Below are positions 33,820 through 42,833 of a stretch of DNA of 64,000 nucleotides, piece by piece. The stretch comes from Bradyrhizobium ivorense (GTDB lineage: Bacteria; Pseudomonadota; Alphaproteobacteria; Rhizobiales; Xanthobacteraceae). The translations under genes were made by a program, and so were the position numbers. Each line of letters begins with the position of its first letter. The first letter of the stretch is position 1. The notes under the pieces are model-generated. The model worked only from the letters and a program-made list of their open reading frames with translations. It ran no database searches and was not told where the DNA came from. The DNA lies in assembly GCF_900696085.1 (NCBI RefSeq), contig NZ_CAADFC020000016.1:62001-126000 (forward strand), given 5' to 3'.

Positions 33820-34716
33820 ATGACCCTCGACGTCGATGCCGTGAAGGCCTTCGTGACCATCGCCGATCTCAAGAGCTTTACCCGCGCCGCCGAAGCGCTC
33901 GGCAGCACGCAAGGGGCGATCAGCGTCAAGCTGAAGCGGCTGGAAAACCAGATCGGCCAACGCCTGCTCGAGCGGACGCCGCGACTGGTCCGCCTCTCGG
34001 CGCAAGGCGCCGAATTCCTTGCGCCGGCGCGCGAGCTGCTCGCCGCGCATGACCGGGCGATCGCCGGACTATCCGCGGCGCGCCGCCGCTTCGCGCTCGG
34101 CATCGCCAACCATGTCGGCGGCGCCGAGCTGCCGACCCTGCTGACGCGGCTGCACGCGCACGATCCGGCGCTCACCATCGAGGTGCGGCTGGAGGACTCC
34201 CGCGATCTGCTCGCCGGTTTTGACCGCGGCGACATCGATGCCGCGATCATCCGCCGTGAGGACGATCGCCGCGACGGCGAAGTGCTGGCGACCGACCATT
34301 ACGGCTGGTTCGCCACGCCGGACTTTTTGCATCGTCCCGGCGAGCCGCTGCGGCTCGCCGCCTCCTCGCCGTCCTGCGGCGTGCTCAACATCGCAACGCG
34401 CGCGCTCGCCGCGGCGGGAATTCCCTGGACCGAGGCGTTTCTGGGCTGCGCGTCCTTTGCCGTGGCCGACGCAGTCGCCGCCGGCCTTGCCACCTCGGTG
34501 TTTTCGCGCCGGCTCGCCCCCGCAGGCACGATCGAAGTCAGCAAGCGGTTCGGCCTGCCCGCTTTGCCGCCATCCGAGATGGTGCTGCTGTCCGCGCTGT
34601 CGGATGCAAGATCCCGCGCAACGCTGAAGACGTTGATCAGCGCCTTTCGCGAGCATCATCGCAGGCCGGCGAATGCGGCAAGCAGCGTGCCCGCCGCTGC
34701 GGTTCTCGGGTCCTGA
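33820..34716 (+). CDS. LysR family transcriptional regulator
   Basis: A 298-residue LysR protein: LDVDAVKAFVTIADLKSFTRAAEALGSTQGAISVKLKRLE at the N terminus, followed by LLERTPRLVRLSAQG, then an effector domain of about 200 residues. It is divergent from the DHA2 exporter at 32076-33593, its probable target, and has a palindrome in the shared upstream region. It is followed by a composite repeat. Confidence 0.88.
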   Translation: MTLDVDAVKAFVTIADLKSFTRAAEALGSTQGAISVKLKRLENQIGQRLLERTPRLVRLSAQGAEFLAPARELLAAHDRAIAGLSAARRRFALGIANHVGGAELPTLLTRLHAHDPALTIEVRLEDSRDLLAGFDRGDIDAAIIRREDDRRDGEVLATDHYGWFATPDFLHRPGEPLRLAASSPSCGVLNIATRALAAAGIPWTEAFLGCASFAVADAVAAGLATSVFSRRLAPAGTIEVSKRFGLPALPPSEMVLLSALSDARSRATLKTLISAFREHHRRPANAASSVPAAAVLGS

Positions 34717-34748
34717 AAGGATGGGAAATCTTGTTCTCACCCACCGCT

Positions 34749-34906
34749 GTCATCGCCCGGCCTGTGCGCAATTGCGCACATGGACCGGGCGATCCAGTAC
34801 GCCGCGGCCTCTCGGTTCATTCACCACCGCCTTGGAATACTGGATCACCCGCATGCGCGGGTGATGACACCGAGCAAGTTGAGCAAACCAACCCATCATC
34901 CTAAGC
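34749..34906. repeat. composite palindromic repeat, inverted copy
   Basis: It opens with TCATCGCCCGGCC and a GTGCGCAATTGCGCAC palindrome, continues with GATCCAGTACGCCGCGGCCTC and GGAATACTGGATCACCC, and ends GTGATGACACCGAGCAAG then TTGAGCAAACCAACC. The same blocks appear in the opposite orientation at 42632-42833 and 48465-48655. It lies between two LysR genes that point at each other. Confidence 0.75.
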
Positions 34907-34920
34907 GGTGCATCGCGCAC

Positions 34921-35826
34921 CTAGCGCTGCGCGGACCGCTTTCCCTCGAACAGTGCGCGCTCCGACGCCAGCGCCTTGGCGAGAAAGTCGAGCGTGGCGC
35001 GGATGCGCGCGGTGCGCTTGAGGTCGTCATGGGTCAAGAGCCACAGCGCCGATCGCGGTTCGGCCAGCGGCTTGGGCGTAACGCGGCGCAGCCCGGGCGC
35101 GAGGTCGCCGACATAGCAGGGCAGCAGCGCCAGCCCGAGCCCGGCAGCCGCCGCATCGCGCAGCGCCGGCAGCGCATCGACCCGGCAAGTAACGCGTACG
35201 TTGCGCAAATTCTCGCGCATCCAGCCGGCGATCACCGTCCCCGCCAGCGCATCGTCGAGGCCGATCCAGTCGTGCGCGGAAAAGTCCTTGTCGTCGTGCC
35301 GCGCGAGATAGGTGCGCGATCCGTAGACCGCGTGGGTGATGTCGGCGACGCGCCGCCCGACCAGCAATTCGGACGGCGACGGCGTCGGCCGGATCGCAAT
35401 CTCGGCCTCGCGGCGCGTCAGGTTGGCCATCGCGTTCGCGATCACGATCTCGGGATGAATGTCCGGATGCGCGGCGCGCAGCGCCGGCAGATGCCGCATC
35501 AGCACCGTGCCGAGCGTGTCGGTCGTCGTGATCCGGACCGGGCCTGACGGCTTCAGATCCTGCCCCGCCAATTTTCGCTCGAGCGCCAGCACCTCGTCCT
35601 CGAGACGGGCGGCGGATGCCGCCGCGCTCTCGCCGGCCGGGGTCGGCGCATAGCCATCGCGAAAACGTTCGAACAGCCGTGTTCCGATCGCCTTTTCGAT
35701 CGCGCCGAGGCGGCGAAACACCGTCGAATGCGTCACACCAAGCCGGCGCGCGGCGCCCGACAGGCTGGCCTCGCGGGCGATCGCCAGCACGAGACGAAGA
35801 TCATTCCAGTCGAGAAAACTTTGCAT
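34921..35826 (-). CDS. LysR family transcriptional regulator
   Basis: A 301-residue LysR protein of the kind starting WNDLRLVLAIAREASLSGAARRLGVTHSTVFRRLGAIEKAIG, the subgroup in which the recognition helix reads HSTVFRRL. The effector domain includes VRITTTDTLGTVLMRHLPAL. The ATG at 35826 puts the winged helix directly at the N terminus; extra upstream codons are rejected. It is divergent from the MFS gene at 35913 across 86 AT-rich bases that contain a GATAA-TATC-TTATC dyad near 35851-35866, a likely operator. Confidence 0.88.
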   Translation of the reverse strand: MQSFLDWNDLRLVLAIAREASLSGAARRLGVTHSTVFRRLGAIEKAIGTRLFERFRDGYAPTPAGESAAASAARLEDEVLALERKLAGQDLKPSGPVRITTTDTLGTVLMRHLPALRAAHPDIHPEIVIANAMANLTRREAEIAIRPTPSPSELLVGRRVADITHAVYGSRTYLARHDDKDFSAHDWIGLDDALAGTVIAGWMRENLRNVRVTCRVDALPALRDAAAAGLGLALLPCYVGDLAPGLRRVTPKPLAEPRSALWLLTHDDLKRTARIRATLDFLAKALASERALFEGKRSAQR

Positions 35827-35912
35827 TTTTGCAAACTCGCTTGGCAATATTGGATAATATCTTATCACAGATCGACAGGCCATCTTTCTCCTATTAGCGG
35901 AGGAAGCGGCAA

Positions 35913-37352
35913 GTGACGAGCGAGACCACCGAGACATTGCAATTCCGCGACGCCGGCCACGCCGCGGCGGATCCGCGGCGCTGGCTGGCGCTACCGGTGC
36001 TGCTCACCGGCGCCTTCCTGCCGATCCTCGACTTCAATGTCGTCAACCTCGCCCTCCCGGCGATCCGCGAAAATCTCGGCGCCAGCGCCAGCGAGGTGCA
36101 GTTCGTGATCTCGGCCTATGCCGCGACCTACGCGGTGTTCCTGATCACCGGCGGCCGGCTCGGCGATCTCCTCGGACGGCGGCGCATGTTTTTGACCGGC
36201 GTCGCCGGCTTCACGGTCGCCTCCGTGCTGTGCGGCATCGCGTGGTCGCCGACGGTCCTCGTCGCTGGGCGCATCCTGCAGGGACTTACCGCGACGGTGA
36301 TGGCGCCGCAGGTGCTCGCCTCGATCCGCGTGCTGTTTCCAGTGGCCGAGCAAGGCCGCGCGCTCGGCTTCTACGGCGCGACTTTTGGTCTCGCCAATAT
36401 CTGCGGCCAGTTGCTCGGCGGCGCGCTGGTGTCGGCGCATCCGTTCGGCCTCGCCTGGCAGGCGATCTTCCTGATCAATGTGCCGATCGGCCTCGCCGCG
36501 CTCGTCGGCGGCATGCTGTTCCTGACCGAGACGCGCGCCGCGCATGCGCAGCGGCTCGATGTCGGCGGCGTCATCCTGCTGTCGCTGACGCTCGGCTTGC
36601 TGGTCTATCCGTTGATCGAGGGCCGCGAATCCGGCTGGCCGGCGTGGATCGTCGCAATGCTGCTGGCCTCGCCGCTGATGCTCGCGGCCTTCGTCCGCAT
36701 CGAGGCGCGCTTGTCGGCGCGGGGCGGCGACCCGCTGGTCGCGCTGCATCTGCTGCGCAACAGCGATTTCGTGATCGGGCTGGTAATGGCGCTCGGCTTC
36801 TACATGCTGTCGTCGTTCTATCTGACATTCGCGGTGTACCTGCAAAGCGGCCTGCATCAGACCCCGCTCGCCGCCGGCCTCGCCACCCTGCCCTTCGCCA
36901 CCGGCTTCTTTCTGGCGTCGCTGGCCTCGTCCTACGTCATGCAGTGGCTCGGCGTGCGTGCGCTGACGCTGGGCTTTGCGCTCCAGGTGATCGGCTTCGG
37001 CACCGTGATGTGTGCTGTCGGCGGCGCGCTGCCGCAAGGCCTCGAGCTCGGCCTCGTCTGCGGCGGCCTGGGCTTTGGCACCGTGATGCCCTCGGTGATC
37101 AAGGCGGTGATCGGCAGCATCGATCCGCGCCATGCCGGGCTGGCATCGGGGATGATGATCTCGACCTTCCAGATCGGCGCCGCGCTCGGCGTCGCCATCA
37201 TCGGCGGCGTGTTCTACAGCCTGCTCGGGCCGCGGCCGGACGCCGGCGATTACGCGCTCGCCTTCACGATCGCGCTCGGCTGCAACGTCGCGCTGCTGGC
37301 GCTCGGCGGCTGGCTGTCGCTGTGGCTGCCGCGCGAGCCGGCGGCAGCGTGA
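35913..37352 (+). CDS. MFS transporter, DHA2 (EmrB/QacA) type
   Basis: A 479-residue drug:H+ antiporter-like protein with fourteen helices: LPILDFNVVNLALPAIRENLGASASEVQFVISAYAATYAVFLITGGRLGDLLGRRRMFLTG, where GGRLGDLLGRRR is motif A. The start is GTG at 35913 with GGAGGAAG just upstream. It is divergent from the LysR gene at 34921-35826, its likely regulator, and ends 1 base before the stop of the convergent MFS gene. Confidence 0.9.
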   Translation: MTSETTETLQFRDAGHAAADPRRWLALPVLLTGAFLPILDFNVVNLALPAIRENLGASASEVQFVISAYAATYAVFLITGGRLGDLLGRRRMFLTGVAGFTVASVLCGIAWSPTVLVAGRILQGLTATVMAPQVLASIRVLFPVAEQGRALGFYGATFGLANICGQLLGGALVSAHPFGLAWQAIFLINVPIGLAALVGGMLFLTETRAAHAQRLDVGGVILLSLTLGLLVYPLIEGRESGWPAWIVAMLLASPLMLAAFVRIEARLSARGGDPLVALHLLRNSDFVIGLVMALGFYMLSSFYLTFAVYLQSGLHQTPLAAGLATLPFATGFFLASLASSYVMQWLGVRALTLGFALQVIGFGTVMCAVGGALPQGLELGLVCGGLGFGTVMPSVIKAVIGSIDPRHAGLASGMMISTFQIGAALGVAIIGGVFYSLLGPRPDAGDYALAFTIALGCNVALLALGGWLSLWLPREPAAA

Positions 37353-37353
37353 A

Positions 37354-38547
37354 CTACTGCTTCGCCACCTCGCGGGGCGGCGGGAACATCAGCTTCAGCA
37401 GCACCGCCGCCGCGAGCGTCATCGTGGCGAGGCCGGTGGACAGATAGAGCGCGCCCGCATTGCCGAAGCGGTCGATGACGACGGCATAGATCAGCGGCGC
37501 CGCCGCCGGCAGGATGAAGCTCGGCACGATCAGCCGGCCGACGATGGTGCCATAGCTGCGGGGATCGAACAGGATCAGCGGCAGCGTGCCCCGCGTGATG
37601 GTCAGAATGCCGTTGCAGGCGCCGTAGAGCAGCGCGAAGGCGATCGCCATCGCCGTCGACGATCCGGCAAACAGCCCGGCGATGAAGGACAACGGCATGA
37701 TCAGGCAGGCCGCCAGGTTGAGCGTGACCGGATCGATCCGTCCACCGAACAGCACCTCGCAGAGACGGGCGGCGGACTGGCCGATACCTCGCAGCGTCGC
37801 GATCCAGACCGCGATCGTTGCACCCAGCCCGAGACCGGAAAGGACCGCGATCATGTGCGCGGACATTCCCGCGTTGAGGAAATTGGCGCCGGTCATGGTC
37901 ACGGCGTAGAGCCCGCCCGCCACCGCAAGCTGCCGTCGGCCGACCGCGCGCGGCTGCCGCGGCGCCGCCGCGCCGGCGCTCGGCGCGCCCGCGAACCGCC
38001 CGTTTGGAATGAAGAGATGCAGCGGGATCGTGAGCAGCGCAAAGCCCGCATAGACCGCTAGCGCGATGCGCCAGCCAAAATGCTCCGAGAGAATATGGCC
38101 GAGCGGCCAGAACACGGTGGCGGCAAGGCCGCCGAGCAGCGTGATTTCAGACATCGCGCGCCGCGCTTCCGGCCCGCCGATCCGCGCCAGCGCCGCGAAG
38201 GCGGCATCGTACAGCGTCAGCCGCATCCCGAGACCCAGCACGATCCACCAGGCATAGTAGGTCCAGACCTGATGCGAGAGCGCGAGACCGGCGCAGCCGG
38301 CGGCGTTGACAATCGCGCCGGCGACCATGACGTCACGGCCGCCGCGGCGATCCACCCATTTGCCCGCGAGCGGTGATGCTACCCCCATCACCAGCAGCGC
38401 GACGGCAAAGCCGCCATAGACGATGTCGCGACTCCAGCCGAGCTCGGCGCCGATCTGCTCGCCGAAGCCGCCGATCAGATAGTAAGTGGCGCCCCAGGAA
38501 ATCAGCTGGCCGAGCCCGACGGCGCCGACGACCCGGCGTTCGATCAC
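37354..38547 (-). CDS. MFS transporter
   Basis: A 397-residue major facilitator with twelve helices. Its start VVGAVGLGQLISWGATYYLIGGFGEQIGAELGWSRDIVYGGFA is typical of a rhizobial group near the monocarboxylate/oxalate-formate MFS families; motif A appears as AGKWVDRRGGRDVM. Its ATG overlaps the stop of the acetyltransferase gene (38544-38547), so the two are translationally coupled. The pairing of a PAT-like acetyltransferase with an exporter suggests joint detoxification of one compound, an inference. Confidence 0.87.
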   Translation of the reverse strand: MIERRVVGAVGLGQLISWGATYYLIGGFGEQIGAELGWSRDIVYGGFAVALLVMGVASPLAGKWVDRRGGRDVMVAGAIVNAAGCAGLALSHQVWTYYAWWIVLGLGMRLTLYDAAFAALARIGGPEARRAMSEITLLGGLAATVFWPLGHILSEHFGWRIALAVYAGFALLTIPLHLFIPNGRFAGAPSAGAAAPRQPRAVGRRQLAVAGGLYAVTMTGANFLNAGMSAHMIAVLSGLGLGATIAVWIATLRGIGQSAARLCEVLFGGRIDPVTLNLAACLIMPLSFIAGLFAGSSTAMAIAFALLYGACNGILTITRGTLPLILFDPRSYGTIVGRLIVPSFILPAAAPLIYAVVIDRFGNAGALYLSTGLATMTLAAAVLLKLMFPPPREVAKQ

Positions 38548-39101
38548 CGCGACACTTCCTTCCCAGCCGGCAGCGCGGCGTCACCCGGCCCGAGCGGCCG
38601 CTGCATCAGCACGGTATCGACCCATTGGCCGAACTTGAAGCCGACCGACTTCAACGTCCCGACCGGCTGGAAACCCATCCGGCGATGCAGGGCGATCGAG
38701 CCTGCGTTGCCGCTGTTGCCGATCACCGCCAGCATCTGCCGCCACGGTCCCGCCTCGGTGCGCGCGATCAACATGTCGAGCAGTGCGACGCCGATGCGCC
38801 GTCCGCGCAGCGATTCCAGCACATAGACCGAGTCCTCGATGGTGTGGCGATAGGCCGGCCGCGGCCGATACGCCGTCGCGTAGCAATAGCCGGCGACGCG
38901 CCCGTCGACGTCGGCGACAAGATACGGCAACCCCGCCGCCAGCACGGCCTCGCGGCGGCCGAGCATCTCGTCCACCGTCGGCGGCACTTCTTCAAACGTC
39001 GCAAGGCCGGTCTCGACGTGATGCGCGTAGATGCGCTGCACGTCCGCCATGTCGACCTCGGTCGCGTCGCGAACCACGACGCCGTTGATGCCTGCCGCCA
39101 T
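38544..39101 (-). CDS. GNAT acetyltransferase, phosphinothricin acetyltransferase-like
   Basis: A 185-residue GNAT protein. VVVRDATEVDMADVQRIYAHHVETGLATFEEVPP at the N terminus and SVYVLESLRGRRIGVALLDMLI plus AVIGNSGNAGSIALHRRMGF are characteristic of the PAT/Bar-like group that acetylates phosphinothricin, methionine sulfoximine or similar amino-acid analogues. The acetyl-CoA loop R-G-R-R-I-G is kept. It heads an overlapping two-gene operon with the MFS gene and is divergent from a LysR gene with a tandem 27-bp repeat in between. Confidence 0.87.
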   Translation of the reverse strand: MAAGINGVVVRDATEVDMADVQRIYAHHVETGLATFEEVPPTVDEMLGRREAVLAAGLPYLVADVDGRVAGYCYATAYRPRPAYRHTIEDSVYVLESLRGRRIGVALLDMLIARTEAGPWRQMLAVIGNSGNAGSIALHRRMGFQPVGTLKSVGFKFGQWVDTVLMQRPLGPGDAALPAGKEVSR

Positions 39102-39118
39102 TCTGCTCTCTCTGCTTA

Positions 39119-39172
39119 AATCCCCATTGCGCCAGCATGCGCCTCAATCCCCATTGCGCCAGCATGCGCCTC
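39119..39172. repeat. perfect 27-bp tandem duplication in a divergent promoter region
   Basis: AATCCCCATTGCGCCAGC-ATGCGCCTC occurs twice back to back (39119-39145 and 39146-39172) without a mismatch. It lies between the acetyltransferase ATG (39101) and the LysR ATG (39227), so it doubles whatever site it holds. Each unit contains GCGCCAGCATGCGC, itself a partial dyad. Confidence 0.75.
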
Positions 39173-39226
39173 GGCGTTATATAAGTGAAGCTTTTGCAAT
39201 TTATGCAGAGCATAAGAGTTGCTTTG

Positions 39227-40117
39227 ATGAAGAACCTCAATCTCGACTACCTCGAGAGTTTTCGCGTGGTGATCGCCAGCGGCAGCTTCTCGGCCGCCGC
39301 CGAGCGGCTGCAGCTGACGCAGCCCGCGGTCAGCCTGCAGGTGCGCCAGCTCGAGAAGAGCCTCAACGCAACCCTGATCGAGCGCGTCGGGCGCAAGGCG
39401 AGGCCTACCGCCGCCGGTAGCGCGCTGCTGTCGCATGCCGAGCAGATCAATGCGGCCGTCACGTCGGCGGTCGACGCCGTCGCGCAACAGACCAATGGAA
39501 CCGCGGGGCGCGTGCGGCTCGGCACCGGCGCCACCGCCTGCATCTTCCTGCTGCCGCCGATCCTGAGGGCGCTGCGCACCGCGCTGCCTTCGCTGGAGAT
39601 CACGGTCACCACCGGCAACACGGCTGAGATCGCCAAGGCGGTCGAGGACAACACGATCGACATCGCGCTGGTCACGCTGCCGGTGTCGGGGCGCAGTTTC
39701 GAGATCACGCCCGTCATGGACGACGAGTTCGTGCTGATCGCGCCGCGGGCCATGGCGCTGCCGGCGCGGATCACGCCGGCGGTGCTGGCGAGCAAGCCGG
39801 TGCTGCTGTTCGAGCCCGGCGGCAACACCCGGCGCACCGCCGACGAGTGGCTGGCGCGCGGTGGCGTGTCATTGAAGCCCTTGATGTCGCTCGGCAGTGT
39901 CGAGGCGATCAAGGAAATGGTGCGCGCCGGCCTCGGCTGCGCGATCCTGCCCGGCATGGCTGTCCCGGCCAAGGCGACGCCGCGCGACCTGGTGGTGCGG
40001 TCGCTGTCGCCAAAGCTGCACCGCCGGCTTGCCGTCGTGATCCGCCGCGACAAGCGGCTCGATCGCGGATTGCGGCAAACGCTGGCTGCGCTGAAGGCGC
40101 TGTCGGCAAAGCATTAA
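39227..40117 (+). CDS. LysR family transcriptional regulator
   Basis: A 296-residue LysR protein: LDYLESFRVVIASGSFSAAAERLQLTQPAVSLQVRQLEKSL is the winged helix. The effector part begins GRVRLGTGATACIFLLPPILRALR. I start it at the ATG at 39227, next to the winged helix; earlier in-frame codons give an implausible leader. It is divergent from the acetyltransferase-MFS operon and is probably its regulator. A 27-bp tandem duplication lies in the shared control region. Confidence 0.88.
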   Translation: MKNLNLDYLESFRVVIASGSFSAAAERLQLTQPAVSLQVRQLEKSLNATLIERVGRKARPTAAGSALLSHAEQINAAVTSAVDAVAQQTNGTAGRVRLGTGATACIFLLPPILRALRTALPSLEITVTTGNTAEIAKAVEDNTIDIALVTLPVSGRSFEITPVMDDEFVLIAPRAMALPARITPAVLASKPVLLFEPGGNTRRTADEWLARGGVSLKPLMSLGSVEAIKEMVRAGLGCAILPGMAVPAKATPRDLVVRSLSPKLHRRLAVVIRRDKRLDRGLRQTLAALKALSAKH

Positions 40118-40166
40118 GGGAGGACGCGGCGCGTCCTCCCTGCGGCACCCTCAACTAGCCTCTCGC

Positions 40167-40955
40167 TCAGGTCGCCTTGCGCTCTTCCTCCGCGGCCTTG
40201 CGGAACGCCTTGACGCCGGCATCGGTGACCTGGTCCCACTTCGAATTCGTCGTGGCTTCGGCATCATAATTGTCGTGCCAGTTCCACCATTTGTAGGGCG
40301 GGGTCTGCGGATAGCCTGCCGGCGAATCTTCCCAGACCTCCTGGCGGCCGAGCGGCGTGATGTCGAGATAGCTCCAGATCGTGCCGAACGCCTCGTCGCC
40401 GCGGCTGTTGACGAAATAGGTGCGGAAGATCTTGTCGCCGTCGCGGAAGAACACGTTGTGGCCGTGCCACTCGGCGACGCTGAAGTCGGCATCAAAGCTG
40501 TCGGTGATGGTGTACCAGGGCATCTCCCAGCCCATCCGCGCCTTCAGCCTGGCGATGTCGGGCTGCGGCGCCCGCGAGGCGTAGACCAGCGTGGTGTCGC
40601 GCTGATTGAGATGCGAGAGATGGCTGACCTGGTCGGCACCGAGCGAGCAGCCGCGGCAGGCGTGATCCGGCCAGCCGAACACGCCGGGCTCAAAGAAGGC
40701 GCGATAGACGATCAGCTGCCGGCGGCCCTCGAACAGATCGCGCAGGCCGACCTTGCCGTTCGGTCCCTCGAACACATAGGGCTTGTCGACCGCCATCCAC
40801 GGCATCCGCCGGCGCTCGGCAGCGAGCGCATCGCGCGCCCGCACCTGCGCCTTCTCCTTCACCAACATTTGCAGGCGCGCCTGTTCCCACGCTGCCGGCG
40901 TGACGACCGGCGGGGTCTGCATCGCGGCCTGATCGGTTTCGGATGATTTTGTCAT
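40167..40955 (-). CDS. DUF899 family protein (thioredoxin-like)
   Basis: A 262-residue DUF899 protein: MPWMAVDKPYVFEGPNGKVGLRDLFEGRRQLIVYRAFFEPG, then CRGCSLGADQVSHL with a CxxC (CRGC), and the late YLDITPLGRQE. The family has a thioredoxin-like fold and is common in soil actinobacteria and proteobacteria, with no reaction known. The ATG at 40955 is followed by a short disordered N terminus. It is convergent with the LysR gene. Confidence 0.87.
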   Translation of the reverse strand: MTKSSETDQAAMQTPPVVTPAAWEQARLQMLVKEKAQVRARDALAAERRRMPWMAVDKPYVFEGPNGKVGLRDLFEGRRQLIVYRAFFEPGVFGWPDHACRGCSLGADQVSHLSHLNQRDTTLVYASRAPQPDIARLKARMGWEMPWYTITDSFDADFSVAEWHGHNVFFRDGDKIFRTYFVNSRGDEAFGTIWSYLDITPLGRQEVWEDSPAGYPQTPPYKWWNWHDNYDAEATTNSKWDQVTDAGVKAFRKAAEEERKAT

Positions 40956-41229
40956 GATGGTTCAACCTCCTGAAAGCACGAACGCCGGGGCCGAAATGCG
41001 GTTCCGCGCGTGGTCCGCCGCTCGTCATTGCTGATGGCGCAGCATCGCGCGGTTGCGGTGCACGGTGGGAGTGACAAGTGTGTCGGGATTCCCGGCTATC
41101 GCGGTTGCGGCAGGGACGCAACGATCCAAGTGGTGCGTGACCCCAACAGCATCGCGTCGCTCGCATCCGGTGTCATTATTTATTGCAATATACTTGCATC
41201 GTGCAATTACCTATGCAAGCCTTGGCGGC

Positions 41230-41736
41230 ATGAGACAAGCCGCAACTGTTCCCGACGACGTCCTGAAGCTCAGCGCCTGGCTGCCCTACCGCCTGTTCCT
41301 GGTCGCAGCGCAGGTGGCGCGCCCGCTCGAGGGCTTTTACGGCGAAGCCTTTGGGTTGAGCCAGGCCGGCTGGCGCATCCTCGCCGTGATTGCCGAGCGG
41401 GATAGCGCCAACGCCGCCGAGATCGGCCGCGCCTGCGCGCTCGATCCGTTTGCGGTCAGCCGCGGCATCGGCCAGCTCGTCGAGCTCGGCTTTGCGGTGC
41501 GGCGATCAGGCAAGCTCGATCGGCGCACCGCGGCTGTCAGCATCACGCGGAGCGGCCGCAACGCCTTCAACCGGATCGCCGCGCTGGGCAACGCGATCGA
41601 GGCGCGGCTGCTGTCGCGCCTCACGGAGGCCGAGCAGGCGACGCTCGGCTCCGCCCTCACCCGGCTGGAGGCGGAAAGCGCGCGGATCGACGCCGGCGGC
41701 TGGCGCGCGCTGCTCGACGATCGCGGCGGCTCATGA
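41230..41736 (+). CDS. MarR family transcriptional regulator
   Basis: A 168-residue MarR protein. The winged helix is visible as LSQAGWRILAVIAERDSANAAEIGRACALDPFAVSRGIGQLVELGFAVRRSGKLDRRTAAVSITRSG. The ATG at 41230 is preceded by a less GC-rich promoter-like stretch (TTGCAATATACTTGCATCGTGCAATT) that contains TTGCA repeats and could be its operator. The last four bases overlap the EamA gene start, so regulator and transporter are coupled. Confidence 0.88.
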   Translation: MRQAATVPDDVLKLSAWLPYRLFLVAAQVARPLEGFYGEAFGLSQAGWRILAVIAERDSANAAEIGRACALDPFAVSRGIGQLVELGFAVRRSGKLDRRTAAVSITRSGRNAFNRIAALGNAIEARLLSRLTEAEQATLGSALTRLEAESARIDAGGWRALLDDRGGS

Positions 41737-42593
41737 CGGGGTTGCTGTTCGCGCTGACCGCACTGCTCTGGGGTGGCGGCGCGCTGGCGACCGCGATGCA
41801 GGCCGGCGTGACGCCCGCGCCGTGGTCGGTGGCGCTGCGCATGGTGCTAGCCGGCTTCATCCTGCTCGGCTACGGGCTGATCCGCGGCGTGCCGCTCGCG
41901 ATTCCCCGGCAACACCGGGCCGCCGTGGCGTTGCAGGGCTTGCTGTTCTTTGCCGTCGCCTTCATCGCCTTCTATGAGGCGACCGCACGGATGCCGAGCG
42001 GACTTGCGGCGCTGGTGCTGTCGACCTCGTCGCTGTTTGCCGCCGTGATCGCGCGCGCCGCGCTCGGCGTCCCGATCTCCTCCGGCCTGGTCTGGGGCGC
42101 GCTGTGCGGCATCATCGGACTGGCCATCATCTTCCTGCCCGGCGTCACCGTGCCGGGAGCATCGCCGCTTGCGGGGTTTGCCTGGGCGCTGGTCGCGGCG
42201 GTGGCAACCGGCGCCGGCACGACGGTCGGCGCGCGAAATCAGCGCGCAGGCCTGCCGATCGTCGCCGTGCTCGGCTGGGGCGCATTCGTCGGCGCTGCAG
42301 CGAGCGCGCTCTGGGCCGTCGTGACGAACACCTCTTTCGCGGTCGATGTGTCGTTCTCTTATGTGGCAAGTTTCCTCTATCTTGCGGTCGCCGCGTCCTG
42401 CATCACCTTCATGCTCTTTTTCGAGTTAGTGCGCCGGCTGGGTCCGGGCCGCGCCGCCTATACGCTCGCCGTGGTGCCGCTGGTTGCGCTTCTGCTGTCG
42501 GCGCTGTTCGAGCACCTTGCCCTGGGCTGGCCGGTGCTCGCCGGAGCCGCCGCGATCCTCGGCGGCAATGTGCTGGTGCTGTCACGCGCCTAA
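41733..42593 (+). CDS. EamA family (DMT superfamily) transporter
   Basis: A 286-residue protein with ten predicted membrane helices in two EamA halves (about 1-135 and 150-286). Typical segments are LLWGGGALATAMQAGVTPAPWSVALRMVLAGFILL and the late RLGPGRAAYTLAVVPLVALLLSALFEHLALGWPVLAGAAAILGGNVLVL. DMT exporters carry amino acids and other metabolites out. The start overlaps the MarR stop (ATGA), which makes MarR the likely regulator. Confidence 0.88.
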   Translation: MTGLLFALTALLWGGGALATAMQAGVTPAPWSVALRMVLAGFILLGYGLIRGVPLAIPRQHRAAVALQGLLFFAVAFIAFYEATARMPSGLAALVLSTSSLFAAVIARAALGVPISSGLVWGALCGIIGLAIIFLPGVTVPGASPLAGFAWALVAAVATGAGTTVGARNQRAGLPIVAVLGWGAFVGAAASALWAVVTNTSFAVDVSFSYVASFLYLAVAASCITFMLFFELVRRLGPGRAAYTLAVVPLVALLLSALFEHLALGWPVLAGAAAILGGNVLVLSRA

Positions 42594-42631
42594 AGCGCGA
42601 TGGCATGTGCTCCCTCCTGCCACGCTGGTCG

Positions 42632-42833
42632 CGCGCACCTCAGGGCGACGGGTTGGTTTGCTCAACTTGCTCGGTGTCATCACCCGCGCAGGCGGGTGAT
42701 CCAGTATTCCAGAGGCAGTGGTGAATGAACCGAGAGGCCGCGGCGTACTGGATTGCCCGGTCCATGTACGCAATTGCGCACAGGCCGGGCGATGACAGCG
42801 GTGGGTGAGGACAAAGCTTCACACCTTCTCAGG
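42632..42833. repeat. composite palindromic repeat
   Basis: Blocks in order are GCACCTCAGGGCGACGGG, TTGGTTTGCTCAACTTGC, TCGGTGTCATCACCCGC with a hairpin, GGGTGATCCAGTATTCCAGA, CGGCGTACTGGATTGCCCGG, GTACGCAATTGCGCAC and CCGGGCGATGAC, then ACAAAGCTTCACACCTTCTC. It shares this order with 48465-48655 and, inverted, with 34749-34906. The copy separates the EamA gene from the convergent GrpB gene. Confidence 0.75.
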
